DNA from: JBNKVT01 sp050299335
Lineage (GTDB): Bacteria; Pseudomonadota; Alphaproteobacteria; Rhodobacterales; Rhodobacteraceae
Length of the DNA: 64,000 nt
Direction of reading: 5' to 3'
Assembly (NCBI GenBank): GCA_050299335.1
Contig: JBNKVT010000051.1
Location: forward strand, 62,001-126,000
Shown here piece by piece: positions 1 to 7,770 of this stretch. The notes below the pieces were generated by a model, which searched no databases, had not been told where the DNA came from, and was given only the letters and a program-made list of their open reading frames with translations. Position 1 is the stretch's first letter. Each line of letters starts with the position of its first letter. The position numbers and the translations under genes were made by a program.

Positions 1-333
1 TCCGAACAGGTAGGTCCCTTCGAGGCTGGCGGTGCTGATTTCCTGGTCCCGGTCGGCGCCGAGATAGTTTTCCGACACCGAATAGTCGAAATAGCGCGCC
101 CGGATGCCGAAGCCGTTTCCGGCATGAAACTGCCCCCAGACCCGGTAGGCCGGTTCGTAGCCATAATCCGGGAAATAGTCCTCGGGGCTGCTGCCGGTAT
201 CGCCGCCCGCCCCCTGGGCTGCGTAGAAATCGAGGTAGAGGACGTCAATCCCTGCGGAGAAACTCTGCGCCTGCGCGCCCTATGCGATGCCGAGCGCCAG
301 GGCGATCGGTAGGATGCAGCTAATTCGTGTCAT
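1..333 (-). pseudogene. Outer-membrane beta-barrel protein, N-terminal part, amber codon in signal peptide (runs off window)
   Basis: Reading the minus strand from ATG at 333, an AGGAG ribosome site lies just upstream. The reading gives a signal peptide (MTRISCILPIALALGIA), then TAG at 282-280, then in the same frame GAQAQSFSAGIDVLYLDFY and about 90 further open codons to the window edge. AQA is a plausible signal peptidase site. The downstream part has alternating aromatic and polar residues (e.g. RARYFDYSVSENYLGA, STASLEGTYLFG), typical of a small outer-membrane barrel. The rest of the gene lies outside. The stop is seen directly; whether it is a true nonsense mutation, a sequencing error or suppressed is unknown. 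No good start lies shortly after the stop that would keep a signal sequence. Confidence 0.6.
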
Positions 334-510
334 TGGTTACTCCTGTCCATGTATGTTGAAGTCCTTCCAATATATAGGCTATGATTGCGATCTTTTCCAC
401 ATAATATGGTGCGGTCGGGCAGCTTCTTGTCGCGCCGTGTCAATCGTCACAGCCGCCGCCCCGACTTCGCCTTATGGTTGCGACTCTGTCGCATCCATCG
501 GAGGCCCCCA

Positions 511-1284
511 ATGGCCGAAACCACCACGGCCGATGCCAGGGCCGCCGCGAAGATTAGCCTCATCGAACATTTCTTCCGCCGCTTCTTCGACACGCTCGCC
601 GTGGCGCTGGTGCTGGTCATTTCCGCCATGCTGGCCCGCTTCTACGGCGTCCTGCCCGACAAGTTCGAGGCTTTCGGGGTCAAGGGCGAGTTCGTCATCG
701 ACGAGTTGGAAGACCGCAAGATCCAGTTCGCCGAACTCGCCGCCGATTTCGACGCCCGCATCAGCCGCACCGAGGCTGACCTGCAGGTTCTGGCGGACAA
801 ACTCGAAGCCAATGGCGACCTCGAGCCAGCCGAACTGGCCTCCAGCCAGTCACCGGGGCAAAGCTCGGTGCTGCTGCGTCAGCTGATCCACGAGGTCGAA
901 ACCGACAAAGTCTCGCGCGCCATCGACGTCTCGGCTTCGAACACGCTGACCGACAAGCTCGGCTATGTCTGGCTTGGCACCTATGACGACGTCACCGGTG
1001 CCTGGCTCGATGCCAGCGTGTCGGGTGCGGACGGCACCCGCCTGTCCGGCCCGCCCGACAAGCTCCCCCGCGACGGGGATTTCAATGTCCTCACTGACCT
1101 CAACCTCCGCGACGGCGCACCCGAACGCAACGAGCGCTATTTCCGCGACCAGGCCAAGCTCGGCATCGTTCCCGAGGGCGAGACCGTCACCTTGAAAGGG
1201 GCACCTCTGCTTTATCCGTCGGAAACCGGCTGGCAGATCTGGGGCCGTGTCGACGCCCCGGTACGTCCCCTGACCTCGCGTTAG
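511..1284 (+). CDS. Membrane-anchored coiled-coil protein of unknown function
   Basis: 257 aa from ATG 511, preceded by GGAGG at about 7 nt spacing; a longer frame begins upstream but lacks a ribosome site. A basic N-terminus is followed by one membrane segment near residues 28-50 (LAVALVLVISAMLARFYGVL), then a charged heptad-like stretch around residues 58-105 (VIDELEDRKIQFAELAADFDARI...) suggesting a coiled coil. The C-terminal domain of about 120 residues is rich in Asp, Gly and Leu and ends SETGWQIWGRVDAPVRPLTSR. I do not recognise a family. It is oriented toward the flagellar cluster and is separated from it by about 360 nt, so no operon link is evident. Confidence 0.65.
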   Translation: MAETTTADARAAAKISLIEHFFRRFFDTLAVALVLVISAMLARFYGVLPDKFEAFGVKGEFVIDELEDRKIQFAELAADFDARISRTEADLQVLADKLEANGDLEPAELASSQSPGQSSVLLRQLIHEVETDKVSRAIDVSASNTLTDKLGYVWLGTYDDVTGAWLDASVSGADGTRLSGPPDKLPRDGDFNVLTDLNLRDGAPERNERYFRDQAKLGIVPEGETVTLKGAPLLYPSETGWQIWGRVDAPVRPLTSR

Positions 1285-1642
1285 ATATGAGTGGCATGCC
1301 TGGGACCTGGTACCGGCAGGTAACCCGACCGCAATTGCTTCGTAAACGCCGCCAGTCCAAGAATGTTTCAGACTGTCGCAGTCCGCAATAGAATTCCGGT
1401 CCAGAGACATAAGCTTGAGCAAAACCCTGGATTCAGATTGTTTCGATCTGATCCGGTTTTACTCTAGGGATTGCGGATTGATGAAGTATCTCAGGGAAAT
1501 CCAACCACGATGGTTACAGCGCCCCACTGGAGAGATCCTGTCCTGTTCGAGGCCCAAGCGGAGGCCCCTGCGGCGATCCGGCCCTGACCTGGACCGTGCC
1601 ACCGATGCAGCCCCGTCGCAACCGCCCTGCCCTGCCCAGGCC
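1285..1642. other. Intergenic region, 358 nt, with a palindromic repeat
   Basis: Lies between the 3' ends of the convergent gene at 511-1284 and fliL. I see no supported gene. It contains the dispersed imperfect palindrome at 1419-1460; the remainder shows no clear terminator or promoter. Confidence 0.5.
1419..1460. repeat. Dispersed imperfect palindrome, copy 1
   Basis: Begins GCAAAACCCTGG and ends ATCTGATCCGGTTTT, with AGAT/ATCT arms in the middle, so it can fold back on itself. The reverse complement of positions 28035-28078 aligns to it along nearly its full length with a few substitutions. Both copies are non-coding, which fits a REP-like extragenic palindrome. Confidence 0.6.
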
Positions 1643-2149
1643 TCACATATCCTGGCGCACGATCTCCACGATCAGCACGTCCACCAGCCCCGAGCCGACG
1701 ATCTCGCGGGCGACCTGGTAGAGACGTATCCGCAGGTCCTCCATCGCATGGCCCGAAGTGAATTCTCCCGAGAAACCTCCAGAATGGGCATGGGTGAAAA
1801 GCACCTTCAGAAACTCGTCCCTGAGCTTCGGTTCCTTTTCATAGACCCGCTCATAGGAGTCCGGCCAAACCTCCAGCGCCAGCGAGGCGACAACCAGGGC
1901 GACCACCTTCTCGTCCTTGATAATCGGGATGACGAACTGCTTGTTGAGATTGGCGAAATCGGTCTCGGAGTCCGGGTCGATATCCGCCGGCAATTCCTCG
2001 GCCATGTGCGCTTCGTCCGGCACACATTCGGTATCCTCGGGCAGGCATTCACCCTCGGCCACCATCGGCGGTGGCTTGAGGAAGAACCCTGCCGCCCCAC
2101 CACCGCCGAGACCAATCAGAACCATCAGGATCGGAAGTATCTTGCCCAT
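1643..2149 (-). CDS. fliL: Flagellar basal-body-associated FliL-family protein
   Basis: 168 aa. A membrane segment at residues 4-24 (ILPILMVLIGLGGGGAAGFFL) is followed by an acidic periplasmic linker (residues 33-64) and a C-terminal domain with KQFVIPIIKDEKVVALVVASLALEV and an end (REIVGSGLVDVLIVEIVRQDM) typical of FliL. FliL proteins sit around the stator-rotor interface and affect torque. The gene is the last of the flgF-G-A-H-fliL run, 13 nt after flgH. Divergent FliL paralogues exist in Rhodobacterales, so the exact subtype is open. Two cysteines in the linker (GECLPEDTEC) are visible and unexplained. Confidence 0.8.
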   Translation of the reverse strand: MGKILPILMVLIGLGGGGAAGFFLKPPPMVAEGECLPEDTECVPDEAHMAEELPADIDPDSETDFANLNKQFVIPIIKDEKVVALVVASLALEVWPDSYERVYEKEPKLRDEFLKVLFTHAHSGGFSGEFTSGHAMEDLRIRLYQVAREIVGSGLVDVLIVEIVRQDM

Positions 2150-2162
2150 CGACCGCCTCCGC

Positions 2163-2915
2163 TCAGAACGGCAGGAGGATGTCGGTCACCTGCTGGCCAT
2201 AGCGCGGCTGCTGCACGTCGGTGATCTGCCCGCGCCCGCCATAGGACACCCTGGCCCCGGCGATCTTGTCATAGGTGATGGTGTTCTGCCGCGAGATATC
2301 CTCGGGCCGGACGATCCCGGCCACCTGCAGGTCGCGCAGTTCGAAATTCACCCGCACTTCCTGGGTGCCCTGCACCACCAGATGGCCGTTCGGCAGCACA
2401 TCGACCACGGTCGCGGCGATCTTCAGGGCGATCTGCTCGTTGCGCTGGACCGAACCGTTGCCGGAGGAGGAGGAGGAGGAATTCACATCCGCAAGATCGT
2501 CGAAACTCGCGTCCCCGGGCAGCTTGCCCTCCAGGACCTGCGGAATGCCGACCAGAGAGCCGATACCGAGGCTTTCCGAACCCGAGCGTGCCCGGTTCGA
2601 GGAATTGGAGATATTCGCCTGATCGTCGATCTCGATCAGCACCGTCAGGATATCGCCGCGCCGCTGCGCCCGCCGGTCGCCGAGAAGCGAGGCCGGTCCG
2701 GCATTCCACAGCGACGACCGCGCACTGCCCTGCCGGTAATCCGGCGGCGGCGGCGAAGCCAGGGCGGCGCGGGTCGGGCTGACCCCGGCAATCGACCGGT
2801 CAGAGGCGTCCGTCACCGGCGAGAACCCCGGAGGCTTGCCGACATTCGACAGCCGGTCGCAGGCGCCCGTTGCAGCCAATACGACGGCCAAAATACTGAT
2901 AGTTCCTAGTTTCAT
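2163..2915 (-). CDS. flgH: Flagellar L-ring lipoprotein FlgH
   Basis: 250 aa. The N-terminal lipoprotein signal ends at LAATGAC, giving a lipid-modified Cys around residue 19. Family sequence SLLGDRRAQRRGDILTVLIEIDDQANISNSS, and later NGHLVVQGTQEVRVNFELRDLQVAGIVRPEDIS and the C-terminal RYGQQVTDILLPF, are characteristic of FlgH. The protein assembles the outer-membrane L ring around the distal rod. A poly-Ser run (about residue 140, encoded by GAGGAG-type repeats on the plus strand) is a local low-complexity patch. The start overlaps the end of flgA by 4 nt. Confidence 0.95.
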   Translation of the reverse strand: MKLGTISILAVVLAATGACDRLSNVGKPPGFSPVTDASDRSIAGVSPTRAALASPPPPDYRQGSARSSLWNAGPASLLGDRRAQRRGDILTVLIEIDDQANISNSSNRARSGSESLGIGSLVGIPQVLEGKLPGDASFDDLADVNSSSSSSGNGSVQRNEQIALKIAATVVDVLPNGHLVVQGTQEVRVNFELRDLQVAGIVRPEDISRQNTITYDKIAGARVSYGGRGQITDVQQPRYGQQVTDILLPF

Positions 2916-3337
2916 CGACTTACCTCTACTACGCCCGGTGCGGTCACCACGCCGGTGACCGTCGTCCGGGAGGACAAATTCATCACGCGCATCACATCGC
3001 CGATCCCGCCACGCTCCAGCGCCTTGCCGTCGGTTTCGATCAACAGCGCCCCCCTGCCGTAGCGCAGGGTGACCAGCGAATTCCGCTCCACCACCGCCGG
3101 CGGGCCCAGTTCGCCCTCGCGCACCGGGCGGCCGGCATAGATATTGACCCGCGCCTCGAGCCCGACGATCTCGGCGACCGAAGAATAGGCGCCCGGTGTC
3201 GAGGTGCCGATCACCGAGACATCGGCAGCACTCAGCACCGTTTTCGACCGGATCGCCCGATTGGCGACCACCGTCTGGGCGGCGGCCAGATCGGCCGCCA
3301 CCAGCGCCAGAAATCCTATGCCGAGCGCCAGTCTCAT
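2912..3337 (-). CDS. flgA: P-ring assembly chaperone FlgA
   Basis: 141 aa, at the short end for FlgA and consisting of signal peptide plus SAF domain. A Sec signal (MRLALGIGFLALVAADLAAAQT) is followed by the SAF-type fold: VVANRAIRSKTVLSAADV, RVNIYAGRPVREGELGPPAVVERNSLVTLRYGRGALLIETDGKAL, and TTVTGVVTAPGVVEV. FlgA is a periplasmic chaperone for the FlgI P ring; flgI is not in the window. The start shares one base with the flgG stop region and the end overlaps flgH, so translation is probably coupled. Confidence 0.92.
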   Translation of the reverse strand: MRLALGIGFLALVAADLAAAQTVVANRAIRSKTVLSAADVSVIGTSTPGAYSSVAEIVGLEARVNIYAGRPVREGELGPPAVVERNSLVTLRYGRGALLIETDGKALERGGIGDVMRVMNLSSRTTVTGVVTAPGVVEVSR

Positions 3338-4122
3338 CAGCGGATCTGCGTCGTCGCGGCCAGCATCTGGTCGGCGGCGGTGATGACCTTGGCGTTCAGC
3401 TCATAGCCGCGCTGCGCCTCGATCAGTTCTGTGAGTTCCTTGACGATATCGACCGACGAGCCCTCCAGATAGCCTTGCCGCATCGTCCCCAGCTCATTCT
3501 CGCCCGGATTGCCGACCTGGGCATCGCCCGAGGCGTTGGTCGCGAGGTAGAGGTTGTTGCCGATCGCCTCCAATCCCTTCTCATTGGTGAAACTGGCCAG
3601 GGAGAACTGGCCCAGAAGCTGCGGCTCGATCTGATCGACGAAATAGGCATAGACCTCACCCGAGGCGTTGATCGATAGCGCCCGTGTGTCGTCGGGAATG
3701 GTGATGTTCGGCGCCACCGGATAGCCGTCCGATGTCACGATCAGCCCGTCCGCCGTGCGCTTCAGCGCCCCGTCGCGGGTATAGGCGGTGTTGCCGTTGG
3801 GCAGTTCCACCTCGAAATAACCGGTGCCATCCAGCGCAATATCAAGATCGCCGCCTGTCTGTTCCAGCGCGCCCTGCTGCGGGTTCATCGAGATCGCCGA
3901 GGACCGCACGCCGAGGCCCAGTTGCACGCCGGTCGGCAGTTGAGTGCCATCGGCGGCATTGATCGTGCCGGCCCTTTGCACCTGCTGGTAATGCAGATCG
4001 GCGAAATCGGCGCGCCGGGCGTTATAGGCGGTGGTGTTCATGTTGGCGATGTTGTTCGAGATCACCTCGACGCGCGTCTGCTGCGCGTCCATCCCGGTGG
4101 CTGCAATCGTCAAGGCACGCAT
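3337..4122 (-). CDS. flgG: Flagellar distal rod protein FlgG
   Basis: 261 aa, the normal length. The N-terminal rod signature is MRALTIAATGMDAQQTRVEVISNNIANMNTTAYNARRADF; the middle has LDIALDGTGYFEVELPNGNTAYTRDGALKRTADG; the C-terminus has GYLEGSSVDIVKELTELIEAQRGYELNAKVI followed by DQML. FlgG forms the distal rod of the basal body and is exported through the flagellar type III system. It is 21 nt downstream of flgF. Confidence 0.96.
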   Translation of the reverse strand: MRALTIAATGMDAQQTRVEVISNNIANMNTTAYNARRADFADLHYQQVQRAGTINAADGTQLPTGVQLGLGVRSSAISMNPQQGALEQTGGDLDIALDGTGYFEVELPNGNTAYTRDGALKRTADGLIVTSDGYPVAPNITIPDDTRALSINASGEVYAYFVDQIEPQLLGQFSLASFTNEKGLEAIGNNLYLATNASGDAQVGNPGENELGTMRQGYLEGSSVDIVKELTELIEAQRGYELNAKVITAADQMLAATTQIR

Positions 4123-4143
4123 TTACTGGTTACTCCTGTTGGG

Positions 4144-4863
4144 TCAGCTCTGGCCGAGGGTACGGATGGCCGAGCGGATACGCTCATCTTCCTTGTCGAA
4201 AAAATTCTGTCCCAGTTCGTAGCTGCGCTGGACCTCGATCATGCGGACGAGTTCGGAGACCGGATCGACATTCGACCGCTCCAGATAGCCCTGAACGACC
4301 GCCGAGTTCTCGACCGGCTCGGTGCCGCCTTCGACGGCGAACAGCACCCCGTCCTGGCGTGTTATCGTGGCCCCCTCGGCGGGGATGACCACCCCGATCT
4401 GCCCGATAGGCTGGCCATCGGCGGAAATCGTGCCATCGGCACCTACCGCGATATCCCTTGCGTCATTGGGAATGAAAATGGGCGATTCCCCGGCATCAAG
4501 CACCGGATTGCCGTTCATGTCGACGAGATCGCCCTCGGCATTCGGGGTGAAGGCCCCGGCCCGGGTCAGGCGCGGGCCATCGGGGGTTTCGACGGTGAAG
4601 AATCCCGGTCCCTCGATGGCGAAGTCGAAGGTGCCATCGGTCTTGTCGAATCCGCCCTGCAATTCGGACGTATAGCGCCCCTTGGCCACCGCCATCGCCA
4701 CCGAGCCGCCCTCGGCCGGGATCGCCTGGACATATTCGGCAAAGACCACGCCCTCGCGCCGGAAACCGACGGTCGAGATATTGGCCATGTTGTTGGCCAC
4801 CGACTGCATCTCGTTGAACAGACCCGATTGACGGGTCAGGGCAACATAGCCTGCGGTATCCAT
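4144..4863 (-). CDS. flgF: Flagellar proximal rod protein FlgF
   Basis: 239 aa. Starts MDTAGYVALTRQSGLFNEMQSVANNMANISTVGFRREGVVF, with the FlgF-type LFNEMQSVANNMAN variant of the rod motif, and ends RMIEVQRSYELGQNFFDKEDERIRSAIRTLGQS. It is the first gene of the flgF-G-A-H-fliL run. GGAGG lies 6 nt before the ATG. The 116 nt upstream separates it from fliQ and carries a motif also found before flgB, so this is probably a transcript start. Confidence 0.94.
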   Translation of the reverse strand: MDTAGYVALTRQSGLFNEMQSVANNMANISTVGFRREGVVFAEYVQAIPAEGGSVAMAVAKGRYTSELQGGFDKTDGTFDFAIEGPGFFTVETPDGPRLTRAGAFTPNAEGDLVDMNGNPVLDAGESPIFIPNDARDIAVGADGTISADGQPIGQIGVVIPAEGATITRQDGVLFAVEGGTEPVENSAVVQGYLERSNVDPVSELVRMIEVQRSYELGQNFFDKEDERIRSAIRTLGQS

Positions 4864-4910
4864 TCGGTCCTCCGTTCTGTGAGGCGTGGGGCTTCGTAGT
4901 CTTTGTCAGC

Positions 4911-4921
4911 GATTCGTGGTT
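4911..4921 (-). promoter_or_regulatory. Shared motif AACCACGAATC upstream of flgF
   Basis: On the minus strand AACCACGAATC lies 47 nt before the flgF start. The identical 11-mer is found 40 nt before flgB (6383-6393). It contains GAATC, a GANTC site of the CcrM methyltransferase, and here is preceded by TT to give TTAACC, a CtrA-like half site. Role in promoter control is inferred. Confidence 0.4.
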
Positions 4922-4979
4922 AAGGATGGGTGTGCGGGATGAAGATTTTATCTACTTCAGATTTCATGAGCATTTTCAG

Positions 4980-5246
4980 TTACCTGCCTTCGATTCTCGG
5001 CACCACAGACCCCTGATAGAAGCTGACCAGCGCCTGTCCCGAGAAAGCCATCGTCGCCCAGAAGACAACGATGATCGCTCCGAGCTTGGGCACGAAGGTC
5101 AGCGTCATCTCCTGGATCGAGGTCAGCGCCTGGAAGAGGCCGATCGCCATGCCGACGACCAGCGAGATGCCGAGCACCGGCAGCGAGATCACGAAGGCCA
5201 GCCAAAGCGCCTCGCGCAGGACGTCAACCAGTTCGGCCTCACCCAT
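4980..5246 (-). CDS. fliQ: Flagellar export apparatus protein FliQ
   Basis: 88 aa, the usual length. Two membrane segments lie at about residues 16-38 (AFVISLPVLGISLVVGMAIGLF) and 55-75 (GAIIVVFWATMAFSGQALVSFY), with the loop QALTSIQEMTLTFVPKLGAI conserved in FliQ/EscS-type proteins. It forms part of the inner-membrane export gate with FliP and FliR, neither of which is in the window. The start overlaps the last base of fliE. Confidence 0.95.
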   Translation of the reverse strand: MGEAELVDVLREALWLAFVISLPVLGISLVVGMAIGLFQALTSIQEMTLTFVPKLGAIIVVFWATMAFSGQALVSFYQGSVVPRIEGR

Positions 5247-5530
5247 CAGACCGGCATCCTGAGGATTTCCTGATAGGCCTCGACCACCTTGTCGCGGACC
5301 GACACGGCGGTCTGTACGGCCAGTTCGGTGACTGCCAGCGCCTCGACCACGGCCTGGGCATCGGCGCCGCCGACCATGCCGGCCTTCACGGTTTCCTCGC
5401 CGGCCTTCATCGTCTCGAAGAACTGCGAGGCGAAATCGACGAAACCCGGGGTCTGCTGCGCGTCGCCCGGTTTGGTGACATTCTGCGCGTTGCTGTAGAG
5501 CTGTGACGCTACATGGGATGGGATTTGCAT
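5246..5530 (-). CDS. fliE: Hook-basal body complex protein FliE
   Basis: 94 aa. The C-terminal half DAQAVVEALAVTELAVQTAVSVRDKVVEAYQEILRMPV is the FliE signature, and the middle FVDFASQFFETMKAGEETVKAGM also matches the family. FliE joins the MS ring to the rod and is needed early for export. The gene lies 14 nt after flgC and is coupled to fliQ. Confidence 0.95.
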   Translation of the reverse strand: MQIPSHVASQLYSNAQNVTKPGDAQQTPGFVDFASQFFETMKAGEETVKAGMVGGADAQAVVEALAVTELAVQTAVSVRDKVVEAYQEILRMPV

Positions 5531-5544
5531 TTACCTCGGCCTTT

Positions 5545-5934
5545 CTAGCGACGAAGCAGATCCAGCAGCGACGCCTTCATCTGGCGCGCCTGATCGAACA
5601 TCTTGAGGTTGGCTTCGTAAGAGCGCTGCGCTTCCTGCGCATCCGCGATTTCAATAAGGAGGTTCACGTTCGACCCCTCATAGGTCCCCTGCTCGTTGGC
5701 CAGCGGGTGGCTGGGATCGTAGATCTCCTCCAGTTCGGACTGGTCCAGTCGCAACCGCCCGGTGCGGACGGCGCGCGCGTCGCGGCTATCGAGCACCTGC
5801 TCGAAATTGACCAGCTTGCGCCGGTAGCCGGGCGTGTCGGCATTGGCGATGTTTTCCGAAACCACCCGGAGCCGCGCCGCATGGGCTTCCATGCCGCTGG
5901 CTGAGGCCGCCATCGAGGAGAAAAGGTCACTCAT
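5545..5934 (-). CDS. flgC: Flagellar proximal rod protein FlgC
   Basis: 129 aa. The rod motif at the N-terminus (SSMAASASGMEAHAARLRVVSENIANADTPGYRRKLVNF) and the C-terminal VNLLIEIADAQEAQRSYEANLKMFDQARQM mark FlgC. It follows flgB by 12 nt and precedes fliE, the usual flgB-flgC-fliE order. Confidence 0.95.
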   Translation of the reverse strand: MSDLFSSMAASASGMEAHAARLRVVSENIANADTPGYRRKLVNFEQVLDSRDARAVRTGRLRLDQSELEEIYDPSHPLANEQGTYEGSNVNLLIEIADAQEAQRSYEANLKMFDQARQMKASLLDLLRR

Positions 5935-5946
5935 ATCGGGAACTCC

Positions 5947-6342
5947 TTACCGGCGACCGAGGCTCATGCGCAGGATGTCGAGGGATTTTCGGTAAACCCC
6001 CAGCGCCAGATCGTGCTGGCCCTTCACTTCCGAGGCGCGGATCATCTGATCCTCGAGCGAAACATTGTTGCCATTGGGTGATTCGGCGCCGAAGGCCGAC
6101 AGATGCACGGCCTGCGCCTCGTAGCCACTGGCGAGGCTGGGCAAATGCCCTTCGCGGGTGGTTTTCAGCTGGAAGGCAGAGGCCGCCTGCGACGCGTAAG
6201 TCTCTGCAAACGGCTTCAAATCCCGGGCCTGATAGCCCGGAGTATCGGCGTGCGCGATATTCTCGGCAATGATGCCCTGCCGCGCTGTCGCGTGGGCCGC
6301 CATCCCCTGCGCCATGCGCAGAATATCCAGATTTATGTCCAT
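5947..6342 (-). CDS. flgB: Flagellar proximal rod protein FlgB
   Basis: 131 aa from ATG 6342; the frame remains open far upstream but that part is the shadow of fliI. MDINLDILRMAQGMAAHATARQGIIAENIAHADTPGYQARDLKPF carries the rod-protein ANxxNxxTPGY motif, and SPNGNNVSLEDQMIRASEVKGQHDLALGVYRKSLDILRMSLGRR is the FlgB C-terminus. It starts the flgB-flgC-fliE-fliQ run and is divergent from fliI. Confidence 0.94.
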   Translation of the reverse strand: MDINLDILRMAQGMAAHATARQGIIAENIAHADTPGYQARDLKPFAETYASQAASAFQLKTTREGHLPSLASGYEAQAVHLSAFGAESPNGNNVSLEDQMIRASEVKGQHDLALGVYRKSLDILRMSLGRR

Positions 6343-6382
6343 TTCGGGCTTCTCCCAAGATGTATCGAAAGCAAGCCTTAAG

Positions 6383-6393
6383 GATTCGTGGTT
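6383..6393 (-). promoter_or_regulatory. Shared motif AACCACGAATC upstream of flgB, in the flgB/fliI divergent region
   Basis: Same 11-mer as at 4911-4921, 40 nt before flgB and 43 nt before fliI on the other strand. It contains a GANTC methylation site. The position suits control of one or both divergent transcripts; this is inference from the repeated motif. Confidence 0.4.
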
Positions 6394-6435
6394 GATAAAT
6401 GGTTTGCGAAAAGCAGCCAATTTTAGGGATCGCCC

Positions 6436-7770
6436 ATGTTTCTGGATTTTTCCGCCCTCGAGACCGAGATCGAACGCACCAAGATCAAGTCCCGCTTCGG
6501 CTATGTGGACGAGTTGGGACCGGGTTCGGTCCGGGTACGCGGCCTCTCGACCTTCGCGCGGATCGGCGATCAGGTGGTGATCGACCGCCGCGACATGGAT
6601 CTGCTCGAAGGCGAGATCGTGGCGCTGGCCGCCAACCGGGCCACTATCATGACCTATGGCGACAGCACCGGGGTGCCCATCGGCGCCTGCGCGCAGTTGC
6701 GCATGGCCTCCGATTTGCGCCCCGACCCGTCCTGGAAGGGCCGCATCGTCGACAGTTTCGGCCGCCCGCTCGACGGCAAGCCGCTCAAGAACGGCACGGA
6801 CCAGGCCACCTTGCGCCGTGCCGCGCCCGACGCCGCCTTCCGCAACCCGCTCGGGGCCCAGGCGAAGACCCATGTCGCTGCCATCGACACCATGCTGCCG
6901 CTCGCCCGCGGCCAGCGTATCGGCCTCTTCGCCGGTTCCGGGGTCGGCAAATCCAGCCTGCTGGCCGAACTGGCCCGCGGCGTCGATGCCGATATCGTCG
7001 TTCTGGCGCTGATCGGCGAGCGCGGTCGCGAATTGCGCCATTTCACCGACGACGTGCTCGGCCCCGAGGGCATGCGGCGCTCGGTCATCGTCACCGAAAC
7101 CTCCGACCGCTCGCCGCTGGTCAAGCGCCGGGCGGCCTGGTCGGCCATGGCCATCGCCGAGTATTTCCGCGACCAGGGCCTGCATGTCCTGCTGCTGGTC
7201 GACAGCGTCACCCGCTTCGCCGAGGCCCATCGCGAGGTCGCCCTGACGGCGGGCGAGGCCCCGTCCTTGCGCGCTTTCCCGCCCTCGACGGCCAACATGA
7301 TCGCCGGGCTCACCGAACGCGCCGGACCCGGGACAGGGGATCAGGGCGACATCACGGCCATCTTCTCGGTCCTGGTCGCCGGGTCCGATATGGACGAGCC
7401 GGTCGCCGATATCTCGCGCGGCGTCCTCGATGGTCATATCGTGCTCGACCGCGACATCGCCGAACGCGGCCGCTATCCGGCCATCGATGTCCGCCGCTCG
7501 GTCTCGCGGTCGCTGCCGGATGTTGTGGGGGCGGCCGAGAACCAGCTCATCTCCCGCGCCCGGCGGCTCCTGTCCACCTACGAGACCGCCGCGCCGATGA
7601 TCCGCACCGGGCTATACGTGCGCGGCTCCGACCCCGAGATCGACAAGGCCATCGTCGTTTGGCCCAAACTCGACCGTTTCTTCGAGAAGGTCCGGACCGG
7701 CGACGAGGACGTCTTCGCCGAACTGGCGGCAATCCTCGAGATCGAGCCCGGTCAACCGGACGGAAACTGA
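6436..7770 (+). CDS. fliI: Flagellum-specific ATPase FliI
   Basis: 444 aa. P-loop GSGVGKSS at residues 167-174, Walker B LHVLLLVDSVTRFAEAHREVAL, and the FliI/FliI-like run TERAGPGTGDQGDITAIFSVLVAGSDMDEPVADISRGVLDGHIVLDR identify a type III export ATPase. It energises loading of rod, hook and filament subunits. AGGGA lies 6 nt before the ATG. It is divergent from flgB and its last 19 nt overlap, tail to tail, the gene on the other strand. Confidence 0.97.
   Translation: MFLDFSALETEIERTKIKSRFGYVDELGPGSVRVRGLSTFARIGDQVVIDRRDMDLLEGEIVALAANRATIMTYGDSTGVPIGACAQLRMASDLRPDPSWKGRIVDSFGRPLDGKPLKNGTDQATLRRAAPDAAFRNPLGAQAKTHVAAIDTMLPLARGQRIGLFAGSGVGKSSLLAELARGVDADIVVLALIGERGRELRHFTDDVLGPEGMRRSVIVTETSDRSPLVKRRAAWSAMAIAEYFRDQGLHVLLLVDSVTRFAEAHREVALTAGEAPSLRAFPPSTANMIAGLTERAGPGTGDQGDITAIFSVLVAGSDMDEPVADISRGVLDGHIVLDRDIAERGRYPAIDVRRSVSRSLPDVVGAAENQLISRARRLLSTYETAAPMIRTGLYVRGSDPEIDKAIVVWPKLDRFFEKVRTGDEDVFAELAAILEIEPGQPDGN

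Noticed and set aside
124..886. Plus-strand frames over the first kilobase
   Set aside because: They run against the barrel gene or overlap the coiled-coil gene in another frame; only the frame from 511 has a ribosome site.
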